Assembly: GCA_014925825.1 (NCBI GenBank)
Contig: JACGCK010000005.1
Coordinates: 558,001-622,000, forward strand
DNA: 64,000 bases
From: Pholiota molesta
Taxonomy: Eukaryota > Basidiomycota > Agaricomycetes > Agaricales > Strophariaceae
Reading direction: 5' to 3'
Below, one piece after another: positions 1 through 10,779 of this stretch (positions within the stretch are counted from its first letter, which is position 1; every line of letters starts with the position of its first letter). A model generated the notes under the pieces. It was not told the origin of the DNA. It searched no databases and saw nothing but the letters and a program-made list of their open reading frames with translations. Made by a program: the position numbers and the translations under genes.

Positions 1-1104
1 GGATCGAAGGTAGGCCGTCTAATAAACGCAACATAAATCGAGGAAAACAAAGGTGACATAAGGCAACATACATTCTGGTCTGTTTGTCGGCGATAGGAGT
101 GTCTCCTCGATATGGTGTTGGTCAGTGCTTTCTGATTTCTCCGTCTGCTCGGGATCTGCATTCAAAGAAGACGTTTCTTCACTTTCTTTTGCAGGTATCA
201 CAGACATTCGAAGCTCTCCTTCGTTTTCTTCGTCCGTAGGAGCTGCTTGAAGCTTGGTTTCCTCTTCCACAGGATCCAGTTCGTGCATTTTGAGAAGACT
301 ACACGAACAAGGGTATGCATTGTTGTCTCCGCTGATCGACGCAGAGTTTCTAGGCACACTTTTAGCATAGCAATAATAGAGTAGTTATGTTCACTAAATA
401 CTTACCACTCAAGCGCATTTGACAGCACGTCGTTAAAACTGTTTCCAACATCTCGCAAACCTCTATGTCTCCTAAACCTCTCCCCACAGAACCACATAAG
501 CAATCCTGGATTACCGTCATAATCTTTAGAAGCACCACTTCATCGCCAGACGAGTCGCTAGCCTCAAATTTGCAATGCGATATTGTACTGCTTAACTCAA
601 TCAGAGCAGCATCCAAGGCTCTTGAATCTGGACAGATCAAGCCGCATACGAAGAAACTATGCAGAGCCGACAGTGCTGCAGAGGTAATAGGTCCTGTGGA
701 AAGTGGCGAGCGAAGTATAGAGAAGAATGGAGACAGAAGATCGGTAAGTTCTGCCTCTCTTACATCTAAATATATGGAATGTTACAATGACGCTCACAGG
801 AACTCTAAGAGACTAAGCGCTCACCTTGCATATCCCTCACACCTCTCTTCAATTCAATAAAGCCAGCCATTAATTCAGCCTCTCGACTACCTCTGCCAGA
901 AATGCGCGTTTGATGGGCTGGAGAGGAAATGCGTAGACCCATGTTCGTTCCAAGAGCAGGAGAGTCCCTGACAGCCATCACTGGCGTCGCCGAGGCCCAA
1001 CGGGAGTTCTTGCGCATAGTAGACGTCACAGATAGGATTTCGGATAGCAGGACATGCTTGAGCAACGCCGGACTCGGGGGATGGCTAGAAGCGAGTTTCG
1101 ACAT
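1..1104 (-). CDS. GEA1: Gea/GBF1-type Arf guanine nucleotide exchange factor, N-terminal part (runs off window)
   Basis: Large Sec7-family Arf-GEFs of this type activate Arf GTPases at the Golgi for COPI vesicle formation. Only the N-terminal region is present. Exons: 825..1104, 406..750, then 358 down past position 1. Visible family blocks are SEILSVTSTMRKNSRWAS just after the start, then SHCKFEASDSSGDEVVLLKI and MRLS followed by LETLRRSAETT, which match the dimerisation/HUS region of Gea/GBF1. The start was placed at 1104 because the alternative upstream in-frame codon at 1137 adds non-conserved residues. Exon phases join exactly at both introns. In the third exon the conserved frame breaks at an A-run (plus-strand tttt at 288-291): HTLVRVVFSK reads in one frame and MHELDP in another, as if one A were missing. 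The Sec7 domain itself lies outside the window. Confidence 0.85.
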
Positions 1105-1360
1105 GCTGGAGAGATAGTCCCAGGGCCTGTGGTACAAGTAGATGTGTGTACGACCGACTCGGACGCGACTCTCAATGACTGGCCTAACACGTCGCCACTT
1201 CGATCACTACTATCATTAGCTGACGTAATTGGCGGCTCAAATCCGCGCGACGCGCGCAGCCACCGCTGTTATCCCGAGGTACCAATACTTCAAAAGATCA
1301 TTGGAAGTCAAACATCCTTGCTACTGTACAACACACTAATTATAGGTATAGACCGGTGGA

Positions 1361-2580
1361 TTACTCTCCGGTACGTTGAGCCATAGCAGCTTGGCCAGCA
1401 GCAGTGGCAGCCAGCCGTGAACGTTTCCTCTCCGCCTCTGCATAGATTAATGAGTTTGGTCAAATATGATGTAGCAGAACACCAACCTGCTTCCTTTTCT
1501 CTTTCAATTTCAGCGACAATGGCTTCGATTTCAGAAAGACCCAGGTTCTAAGGACCACCGGGTTCAGGATTTCCCTCCTTCTGAGATAATATACAACTGA
1601 CCGTTATTTTGCCATAGCTTTCCATCACACTAATTTCAATGTTCTTGGCGCCTGTTTGGACAACCTCCAATAGACTCTTGACGGTCAGTTTAATGCTCTC
1701 GTCTCGTGTCATGTCGTCTCTGTGGTTCTTCTCCAAGAATTCCCGCACAGTTTTGGATGAACGGCCGATAGCATTGGCCTATAACAAAACACTTCATTAA
1801 GCAGTCGCATGGAAGCCATGGAGTGAACTTGCCTTCCATGCACTGTAAATGCCACTGGGCTCAGTTTGATATAATCGTGGCTTCGTGTCATGAGGGTCAA
1901 ATCCAACAATGAGAGTCGCGATCCCGAACGGCCTGACACCACCGGATTGCGTGTATCTCTGAACATAAGACAGTTGGTATTTGATTCACAAAAGAATTTT
2001 GTATAGCGCACTTGTTGAATACCAGCGATATGCCTTGTGATATACTCCACTGTCACAGGATCTTCCACAGTAAGACGATGGCTTTGGCACTCTATACGCG
2101 CTTTATCGATCAAAACACGACCGTCGGCGGTCAAACCTATACAATGGAGAAGATTAATACAAGAAACCAGAGAAGAAATAGATGACATGCCAGCAAAAGC
2201 AAGACAGATATGATCGTCCAGCATAACGACTTTGCGCACAGTTCGAGGATCTTGGAGTTGGAGGATTGACTTCTTCTCTACGCCAAGGACGACGACATCT
2301 TTGCCTCGTACACCAACCTGGGTTGCATCAGGATAAGACTAAGGTTCAAGATGTAGTACGCTTACAGCACATGTTCCCTTCCTCACTGCTTCATTCGCAT
2401 ATTCTACCTTTCAATGACGCATATTGTTAATAAGGCAGAGTCGCGACGGGTAGATTGCGGCAAACCTGGAACAAGTGACCGTCTGGAGAGAAAACAGTGA
2501 GAGCTGTAGTTGAGAAAATTAGTAGAGTATATATATCACGTAGAACAGAATATAATACCGCGATCGTAAGACCTGGACAT
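1361..2580 (-). CDS. PRE6: 20S proteasome subunit alpha-4 (PSMA7/Pre6)
   Basis: Structural alpha-ring subunit of the 20S proteasome. Nine exons: 2559..2580, 2466..2503, 2366..2407, 2191..2317, 2012..2136, 1833..1958, 1602..1778, 1487..1547, 1361..1437; total 795 nt, 264 residues, the normal family length. The N-terminus carries the alpha-subunit signature (SYDRA, then [19 protein letters not shown]). Further conserved blocks are [37 protein letters not shown] and VREFLEKN, with a charged C-terminal helix. Two introns use GC donors (2190 and 1832), both followed by the strong consensus aagt or atgt. An apparent in-frame TAG near 1550 lies inside the intron 1548..1601, where it forms the acceptor. 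No frameshift is needed. It is divergent from the C78 protease, with 250 bp between the starts. Confidence 0.96.
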
Positions 2581-2830
2581 GGTTGAGAAGAGAAAGTTAT
2601 ATGGCCTCCTGGACGCGCGTCCGACAGACACATCCTTAAAGTCACATGATGTAGTAAGATCCAATTTCCAAATATATTATTCAATTAAGAACCTTTCCAA
2701 CACCTCTTTAGCATACTATCTGCTGTAATTCCCTATACTCCTCATATCCGTGAACCACTTTGGAAAAAGGACTCAACTATATCTTGCCCTAGACTCTTGT
2801 CTACATAAAATCACCCCGTAACAAATCAAA

Positions 2831-4797
2831 ATGCCACATGAAAGTTCAGTCAGCAACTCAGACGACATTGAATTTGAATCAATACGTTGCGCATTCTGCT
2901 TTATGGACCTCACTCCTCTTCCTTTGTCACGGCGCGAAGCTCACTACGAGAATCACATTAACGACGATGCAAATGAAAACGCTGGAGGTACTTTAGGTTT
3001 TCTGACCTTGTCATGAAAGACCTCCTAATATCCTCAATAATGAAGAAGGTTCCCGAGCCTTGCCCATCGATTTAGAGACCATGGCAGAGTCTTCCACTTC
3101 ACGGAAAGTGCCTTTGGATACTCCTGTTGTACAGAAAGGTTCTCCAAAGAAAAAATTTCGATTTATGAAAGGAACCGATTTATTTTGGTATCCTGCGCAG
3201 CAGACATCTCCTCCGCGGAATTATATACCTGGTAGATGGTTTATGGTTGGAAAAGAGATACGAGGACTAATCTCAAACGTAGGCCTTATTCCCGTTCTAA
3301 GGAGAAATCTCATGAAATGCCACCATCGCGGACAATTAAGACGCGCAGCGCTGTGTTTTGACAAAGCCGTCCATGTTCATCGAGAGATATGGGATTCTGG
3401 CTGGGGCTGCGGGTAAGCCTTTAGATGCCTACTGGTAATTTCACCCTCGATTCTTATCTTCCAGATATCGAAATTTCCTAATAGCGTGTGCGGCGCTGAT
3501 GAGTCAAACGCAGCAACCGATGTATTTCCCCCTCTTGGACTCGCCTCTTCCACCAGGTGTTCGCAATTTGCAAGTTTGGATAGAGAATGCATGGAAAGAA
3601 GGTATAATAATCGCGCTGAACAAATTTTAGATATTAATGGTCACGCCTATAACAGGTTTTGATCAAGAAGGAAAGAAAGACTTAAAGAAATTGATTGGAA
3701 CAAATAAATGGATTGGGACTTCAGGTTCGTTTCGCTCGAATTCTATTTATGAGATTCATTTTCAATCTTCCCTGTAGATATTTGGGTAGCATTTGTTTCT
3801 CGACGAATACCGTGAGTAGATGCATTTTTGTCGACCTTAAATACGGTGTTGAAGAATAAGTGTACAGAGCCCAACTGGTAGATTTTGACTTTAGAAATAA
3901 GGCTCGAGGTATTCAACCGCATTCCCCAAACCTCTGCACAGAACTCCTGACTCAATTTTCTACAAGGCCCAGAAGCATTGATTGACTGGGTAGTCGAGTA
4001 CTTTACACCCAAAGGATTTCAAGAAAGATCTACAAATGCCTTCGATTCCCTGAAGATACCCCCGATAACGAGTACCAACAAGATGCCTCTGATATTACAA
4101 CATGATGGACATTCTAGGACTGTAGTAGGTTACGAAGTTGATCAGAATGGTGTGACGAACCTGTTGGTGTTCGATCCGGCAATGTGAGGCCTCATCTAAT
4201 CATCCATTGCAGACCTTTTAAACTTACCAGCCCCGTTACTAGTCGTCCTGCGGATGAGATTTGCAAGACTGCGTTATCAGAAGTTCTTAAATCAGATTTG
4301 AATCAACAAGGTTTGTTCTTTGTTAGCACTTATTTTTGCGTTACTTACAACGTCCTAATATCAGGCTCTTCGATATCTCAACATGAGCAATTATCAAACA
4401 TCATAGATCTCACGGCAAGCTCGTCTGAATTGAAACGCAAACGCTCGAGTATAAACATTTCACCGCAGAGTACAAAGCAACTACGAATGGATGAAAATAG
4501 CCATGTGAAGCCACATAGCTCACCTGGTCGCGTTTTAACACCTCTGAAGAACGGTCTGTCGAAGGTTGGTTTAGGTTCTAAGGAGAAAGAACTTGATCCG
4601 TCTACAATGGTGAAGAAATTCCGTTTAGAACCAAAGAACTTAGGGTACGTCCGTATTCTACTTCGATTGCACCCTCAATCTAACCTCGTAATAGGAAAAA
4701 GAAACAGTATCAGATACTGTTCTTCCCAATGACAGCACCTTTGACTGATCATGAAAGAATGCAGAGAAAGTTCGTTACTAGCATCAACATCACTTGA
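2831..4797 (+). CDS. Peptidase family C78 (ZUP1/UFSP-like) with N-terminal C2H2 zinc finger
   Basis: Cysteine protease of the C78 superfamily, whose members cleave UFM1 or K63-linked ubiquitin. Exons: 2831..2987, 3046..3412, 3465..3601, 3656..3724, 3778..3811, 3868..4183, 4213..4310, 4365..4644, 4695..4797, about 519 residues. A finger CAFCFMDL...HYENHI lies near residues 20-45, as in ZUP1-type deubiquitinases. The catalytic-Cys motif is DSGWGCGYRNF (spliced across 3412/3465); the His motif is MPLILQHDGHSRTVVG and the Asp motif LVFDPA. Exon 6 is one base too long: QLVDFDF and LLTQF read in one frame and LQGPEALIDWVVEYF in another, with the break at the T-run 3956-3959. This is one of only two net +1/-2 sites in the window. 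Because many fungi lack UFM1, a ubiquitin target is more likely; that is inference. Confidence 0.85.
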
Positions 4798-5016
4798 AGG
4801 GCACATTTTGTGTTCATAAATTCCCAGCCTCAGTTCTGCTATATCACCCTAGCTACAGACAGCTTAACTACATCTGATCAACTCTTCGAGATCCACAAGG
4901 TAAAGAATTGTGTTCGTTATCATTATATGTTACAATTACACTATAATCAATACTTAGCATAGTACAAGAACAAGAATATATAACTTTACTACAAATGCGG
5001 TCTATGTATCCCAGGT

Positions 5017-6368
5017 CTATCCTACGGCCATAACAATATCTTCAGATGTGGCTGTTGGTATTTCTGCCGGTTCGTTAAGCCCAACCAAAGGAGCCAAATC
5101 CAATCCAGCTACAGCATAGCGCAATGCCCTATCCCAGGCCTCCTCGACCTTGTATCCTCCAGCTCGCATGATGCCTTCACGGTCCTTCCTAACTGCCTCG
5201 CTAAAGAAGTCATTGTACCCTCCAGGCCTCAATTGGTACATATCTTCATAGCAGTAATAGTTGTCATTGAAGGGCACATGGGGAATATCGGGGATGTCCT
5301 TTGCAGCCCTCGTCCGCAGTAATTTAGCGTTGCTTTGAATAATAGTGGTCGATGCCGCACGCGCTGACGTCCGCCGCAGGGCGTTTGCCCTGCTTTTGGC
5401 GATGAGTTTCGTGGCGTCCTTGTCGCTCGTCTCGAGTTTGTCGATGATCTCGCGTCTGTCTTTTTCACGCTCTTCGCGCTCTTCTTCCTCTTCCTGGCGT
5501 AATCGATTTGCGCGCATTTCACGCTCACGCTTTTCGGCCTCCTCTTGTTCACGGAGAGTTTGTGCGTATGCTTCTTCACGCTGGATGTTCAGCTCTATCA
5601 GAGCTGCGTTTTCTGCGCGGTAGGCGGCGATTCGGGCTTCAGTTTGGGGGATATCTATTTCATTGATAAGATTGAAAGCTGACAACCAAACGAAATCAGA
5701 TACTAGATTAAAGGAAGAGATGAGTTATGCTCACTGATATCTTCTACTTCTTCGAGGTAATCGTTATACGACCTAAGATCAGGGAAATCGTCTCGCCGTT
5801 TATTGAATCTGGAGGAAATTAGAATATGAACAACTGCCCAGAACCACAGCACGTACTCTTTTGCAATCCGCCGCCTCACAGCTACTTCTTTCTCCACACC
5901 CAGGTCCTCGAATGTTTGCGGGGTGAAGGCAAGTTTGCGGAGGATTTTATTACATATTGGACAAGGAGCAGGACCTAGAGTAAACAATCGGTCTATGCAA
6001 GACTCGCACCTATGCACTTCGCTTTAACAAATCCTGAAAGACATGATTTAGTAAGGAGCGTACATTTTGTGATAGCATGAGCTGACGAGAAGGCGTAATT
6101 TAGGATTCAAGTATCTGTCACTCTTGCATACTGGACATTGGTCGTCCATAGACTGGGAACGAAGTATGAGGACATGGTATAGTGATATCTGAAGACCACT
6201 CACGAAGAATTCTGACGTTCTGCCAGAGGGATCCTTGACACCTCCACCGAATATCGTCGTCGACGTGCTTTGGACTCCTTGTGGGGTGGAAGACCGGGTG
6301 TTGGACGTAGAAGACAATGCACCACCCTTCCTGACCGTCTTCCCCTGCAGCCATCCTCGACTCGCCAT
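5017..6368 (-). CDS. TFB3: TFIIH/CAK assembly subunit Tfb3 (MAT1)
   Basis: RING-finger subunit that assembles the Cdk7-cyclin H kinase and tethers it to TFIIH for transcription and repair. Exons: 6204..6368, 6064..6152, 5857..6009, 5735..5808, 5017..5678; 1143 nt, 380 residues. The RING begins at DDQCPVCKSDRYLNPKL, continues CYHKMCESCIDRLF and ends PCPICNKILRK. The next conserved stretch is FEDLGVEKEVAVRRRIAKEF, then NYDDYLEEVED-like sequence. A long Glu/Arg-rich coiled coil encoded around 5450-5620 is followed by the C-terminal segment that activates the kinase in homologues. The start at 6368 gives a Ser/Thr-rich 55-residue leader ahead of the RING. The reading frame is intact across all exons. 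It is convergent with the C78 gene and divergent from the dioxygenase gene. Confidence 0.94.
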
Positions 6369-6747
6369 GGTTTGCAGGAAATAAAAGAGCGAGTCGAGTC
6401 GGACGTGCCACAATAACGGCGCAGCGAGCGTGATGGCTGTCTTAATGAGATATTTCCCACGTTCTCTTTCTCTTTCTCTCTCGTCATCATCCTTTCATCA
6501 GCACTTAGCTGCACTGTTGGCCCTCACTCAAGTGTATGTATGTGATGAGAAATCGCGAAATGGCTTCATTCCAGAAATACTGGCTCCCGGACATCTATTT
6601 TGCTAAGTACAAGCTCTGTGTTCGCGTCATCTATATGAGTCACTGGCAAGACTTACTCAGCTTGGATAAAGCAGCATTGATCATACAATTGGAGTCCCCG
6701 TATGAGTATATATAGCTCCAGAGTTGTCCGCCAACTAGCTTCATCGC
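6369..6747. other. Divergent intergenic region between TFB3 and the dioxygenase gene
   Basis: This 379-bp stretch separates two divergently transcribed genes. On the TFB3 side it contains a pyrimidine-rich tract around 6461-6482 (runs of TCTCTTTC), and on the other side a TATA-like box at 6707. I see no ORF of interest. Confidence 0.6.
6707..6714 (+). promoter_or_regulatory. TATA-like box upstream of the dioxygenase gene
   Basis: An 8-bp TATATATA lies 34-41 bp before the ATG at 6748. If it directs initiation about 30 bp downstream, the leader would be only a few bases long and the ATG at 6748 would be the first one available. Confidence 0.5.
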
Positions 6748-8103
6748 ATGCTCCATCGAGCCCAGTCTAGGACCACAGGCTTCGTCCAGTTAATTGCGAT
6801 CACTCTGATTTCAGCTGTTGTCCTCTCTTATTACAACGTCAATCTGTCAGCCTTTCGAACAGGCATTTTCAAGTCCTTTACGAAGACTTTCACTTTAACA
6901 CGGCAATCTATTTACAACATGTCTTCATCTGTAACGACTTCATCTGTAACGAACTGGAAACAGGCGCTCGAATCGCTGCCATCCACGCCAGAGAAGATCC
7001 CCGCATTTTTCTTTGCGCATGGCTCCCCAATGCTAGCGTTCCCAGCATCCGCTGCTTCCGCTCTGGGTGGGGGAATGGCGGCATACCATGGGCCTAATGG
7101 ACCTTTGGCAAAGTTCTTGGCTGACTTTGGACCCACATTGCTCAAGAAATACAAACCTAAAGGCATTGTCGTGTTCAGTGCGCACTGGGAGACCATGGGG
7201 GAACGTCTAGGTAATTTCAACGGCACTACTTATGCGAACGATCTAGCTGACTTATCTTTGACGCTAGTGTCCGATTATTCTGAAAACCCACTTTTGATGG
7301 ACTATTACGGTTTCGCGCCTGAGTTATACAAACTCAAATTTAAATCACGAGGAGATTCTATACTTGCACAGCGAGTAGTCGACCTGTATAAACAAGTACG
7401 AAGGCCTTATCTTCATCGGGTATAGCTACCCTAACTACAACTCTTTTAAGGCAGGTTTAAAGGCAAGAACCACGCCAGTCACAGAAAGTCGTGGTGAAGA
7501 CGGTCGCGGTTTCGAAGGGCCAGGATTAGATCATGGCGTATTCGTGCCGTTCCGAATTATGTTTGGGGAGGAATTTACCGAAATTCCAATTGTTCAAGTA
7601 TCCATTGACTCCAGCCTTGATCCCAAGACGAACTGGGAAGCTGGCAAAGCCGTTGCAAAACTACGGTGCGAGAAGTTCTGCCGGTGTCACCTGGTCACCT
7701 TGAATTGACTATTTCTTCTCACTGACAGAGAAGAAGGCATTCTAATCCTCTCGGGAGGACTGACTGCCCACAATCTGAGGGATCGTACCTCTTTTTCGCC
7801 TGATACGGCGCGCGAAGTCCACAAAGAGTTTGACCGGGCGATCCATACAGCCTTTGCGATTGATTCAGTGAGTGGTGCTATGCTATGCAGATGCGATGGT
7901 TGGTTGATGCTGAACCGATCTACCAGGCGGAAGAGCGACAGCAGGCACTCTTTGCGTTGCCCAAACATCCAGGGTTCCGGGCGTCGCAACCACGAGAGGA
8001 TCACTTTGTGCCGTTGTACGTTGCTGGTGGAGCAGGCGAAGGGGGCGAGGTGAAGACGATCGTGGATTTGTACGGACTTGCGTCGTTTGCTTTTGGGATA
8101 TGA
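6748..8103 (+). CDS. Class III extradiol (LigB/DODA-type) dioxygenase with N-terminal membrane anchor
   Basis: Zinc/iron-dependent aromatic ring-cleavage dioxygenase of the LigB family, related to 4,5-DOPA dioxygenases; the substrate cannot be told from sequence. Exons: 6748..7210, 7268..7395, 7451..7665, 7729..7867, 7927..8103; 1122 nt, 373 residues, frame intact. Metal-ligand and active-site motifs are FFFAHGSPML (His near residue 91), VFSAHWET, GLDHGVFVPF and SGGLTAHNL, followed by the C-terminal block HPGFRASQPREDHFVPLYVA. Upstream of the normal family start there is a 57-residue extension with a hydrophobic helix (about residues 11-30, FVQLIAITLISAVVLSYY). A second in-frame ATG at 6919 would give the usual cytosolic form. 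The intron 7868..7926 was chosen because it restores the conserved AEERQQALFAL frame. Confidence 0.9.
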
Positions 8104-8459
8104 ACATACACACGTCAATATTTTTTATTGTGCGAGCGACAAATGATTAATGACATGATCCTGATTGCTATGAAACGGCCTAAACGATCAAATAAATCAT
8201 GAGAGTAATGTGACAGTATATCTGATGTGACTGGGCAGCCATACGACTCGCACTCTGGCGTGCGTTTATACCGTCCATGGCCTGACCCAACCCTCTCTCC
8301 CAGTCCACGACCATCGTCCAACGCGCAGTGCGCCACCGTCTCCATCCTGGTATCCTGTCTCCCCGCTCTGTCCACTGTTCCCCTACTGCGGCTACACGTC
8401 TCCAGCGACCCACCCCTCTTAACGCCCGGAGCCCTATAATTTATCCCTCCAGCCTCACT
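8104..8459. other. Intergenic region upstream of the PKA gene
   Basis: This 356-bp stretch has pyrimidine- and C-rich plus-strand sequence from about 8285 to 8450, typical of a fungal promoter and 5' leader. The upstream in-frame codons from 8328 are low-complexity and I treat them as untranslated. Confidence 0.5.
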
Positions 8460-9957
8460 ATGGCTTCTCCGGCTTCAATGGCGCCTCGTTCGCTTTCTCT
8501 TCCCGCTTCCTCACCTGACGACATCCGTCGTGCTTCGATAGCCTATCCCGTCAAGCCAGAACCTCATGTAGTCTGCGCAGATGCTCCATTAACACCTCCA
8601 TTGTCTCCCAAACCTGGAAACCCTATTGAATCGATCCCTATAGATGAGGAATGTGCCTCTATGACTCTGGAAATCCACCAAATAAAAGAATCAGAGGGTA
8701 TTTCTCAGATATCTACTGATCTTATGGATGTGGACGCTGCTAGTCCTCTGGAGGAAACTGGGCCTGAACATCCGGTGGTTCCGCGCCCGCAGCGCCTTTT
8801 GGAGGATGAACAAGTCCATTTACAACGATCAGGAATCAAGCTATCTGATTTTGAAGTACGAGGAACGTTAGGTATGTCTCCCTCGTCCACAGGTTAGCTG
8901 ACTGATCTCATTCACCAAAACAATTCAACCAGGTACTGGAACCTTTGGGAAAGTCCTTCTTGTTCGTCATAAAGGCTCGGCTCATCAGGGCACACAAAAT
9001 TGCTTTGCCATGAAGGTCCTTCGGAAGACCGATATTGTTAATCTTCGACAAGTAGAACATGTCAATGCAGAACGATATATCCTTTCTCGCGTCCATCATC
9101 CCTTTGTTGTCGATCTATTCGCTACATTTCAGGACAGCATCAACGTCTATATGCTTATGTCCTATGTGCCTGGTGGTGAACTCTTCACGCACCTTCGACG
9201 GGCACAACGGTTCACTCCTGATGTTACCCGATTCTATCTCGCAACAATTATCCTTGCCCTGAAATACCTACACTCCTTCAACATCATTTATCGCGATCTC
9301 AAACCAGAGAATCTCCTTCTCGATTCGCGTGGCTATCTCCGCCTTACGGATTTCGGGTTCGCAAAGATTGTGGACGACCGTACATGGACACTCTGTGGCA
9401 CACCCGAATACCTCGCGCCCGAAATCATCCAGTCTGATGGGCATGGCAAAGCGGCCGACTGGTGGGCATGTGGTGTTCTTTGCTACGAAATGTTGGTCGG
9501 ATATCCCCCTTTCTTCGACGAATCACCATACGGCATCTATGAAAAGATTCTGAACGGATACATCCAATGGCCTAAAAACATGGACAGGCTTTCTCGTGAT
9601 ATTATCAAAGCTTTCCTCAATCCTGATCGTACAAAGCGCTTGGGAAATATGATTGGCGGTCCACAGGACATCCTTGATCATCCATGGTTCAGAGGTGTTG
9701 ATTGGGAAGCCCTTGAACGCCGTGAGATCAATGTATGTTTTCTTTTTCATCTATCTTTTTGATAGATAAAAAAATAGCTCAACGCATTTCTGTAGGCTCC
9801 TATCATCCCTCGCACCTCCTCTGGCGATGATACTCGCCATTTCTCTCACTTACCTCTGCTTCCTTCTGAGGAAATTCCAGGCCTCACTGGCCAGGAGCGC
9901 AACTCGACTTTCCAACAGCGCTTCGACCCAATTGCTTATCAGTTCCTTGAATTTTAA
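8460..9957 (+). CDS. cAMP-dependent protein kinase (PKA) catalytic subunit
   Basis: AGC-family Ser/Thr kinase acting downstream of cAMP. Exons: 8460..8871, 8933..9732, 9796..9957; 1374 nt, 457 residues, frame intact. About 137 residues of Ser/Pro-rich N-terminal extension precede the kinase core. Core motifs in order: GTGTFGKV glycine loop, CFAMKVLRK with the catalytic Lys, IYRDLKPENLLLD catalytic loop, TDFGFAKI, then the activation loop TWTLCGTPEYLAPE with the phosphorylatable Thr. Next come AADWWACGVLCYEML and a C-terminal AGC tail ending FLEF, which fits the FxxF hydrophobic motif. The start at 8460 is the first ATG with reasonable context after an upstream C-rich leader. Confidence 0.94.
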
Positions 9958-10779
9958 CCGACTACGGTTCCACGCTCATTGCAAACCCTCAACATTAGCC
10001 ACCACAAAATGTCGAAATGGCAGGCTAACCAACATTCGTTCTAATTATCTCTTTTTGCTTTATTGACCGACTTTCCTTCTGGGGTCTAATTTGCTACTCC
10101 ACAGCATTGATATATCCCCAGAACTCTGTATCACCACCCGCTGCCACTACTATATAGTTAATTTATCGTCTACCCCAATCATGGACCCATCGTCCGTGCC
10201 GATGTATCGTTTTTCGTCCTACTGTGTTCATACCTTGCCCTCTTCCTCCTCTTTCTTGTTTTCATATACACACTTCAACCTTGACTCCTTGAAGTCTGAG
10301 ATGTAGCCTCATCCCTCTTTTTTTGTCGTGTTGCTGTTCATCTAGCTTGTGTATTGTTAGTATTGCTCCCCGTGACTGCCATCCCCTACTGCACCGATAC
10401 CCCGTTATCCCCTTGGTTGCCCCTTGTTAGACGCCTCCTACTATGAGTTTTTCAATAAACTATTCGCCTGCTTCAAATTTAACTGTTCAGGTTGTGGAAG
10501 TTGAAGAATTCTGTCTATCATCTTTCATAGAACAAACAATAATGACGACCTTGACGAGGCGATCCGCGAAAATCAGTATGGCACAATTATGCCATACAGT
10601 TCGTAACTATAAAGTGGTGGAATCATTTCACTGCTGCAAGTGATGATCCGCTCGGAAAGAACCATCATGGACGGTTCCGCACCACCGAGCTTCGTCAAGC
10701 TTAAAGATAACCCAATTCGCAATCCGATTCAAATCAGCAGCACTATTCCCCGAACAGCCACGCGTATTCCAGCCTAATC
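9958..10779. other. Intergenic region between PKA and WD40 genes
   Basis: This 822-bp stretch is mostly pyrimidine-rich plus-strand sequence (about 10030-10440), consistent with the PKA 3' untranslated region, followed by the WD40 promoter. Short ORFs here have no recognisable content. Confidence 0.5.

Noticed and set aside
1548..1601. In-frame stop in the proteasome alpha-4 gene
   Set aside because: The TAG is the acceptor of a 54-nt GT-AG intron. Removing it gives the conserved C-terminal helix.
5345..5623. Ser/Arg-rich ORF antisense to TFB3
   Set aside because: It mirrors the Glu/Arg coiled coil of TFB3 on the other strand.
7868..7890. A 23-nt intron in the dioxygenase gene
   Set aside because: It is too short for splicing. 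The acceptor at 7926 gives a 59-nt intron and restores the conserved frame.
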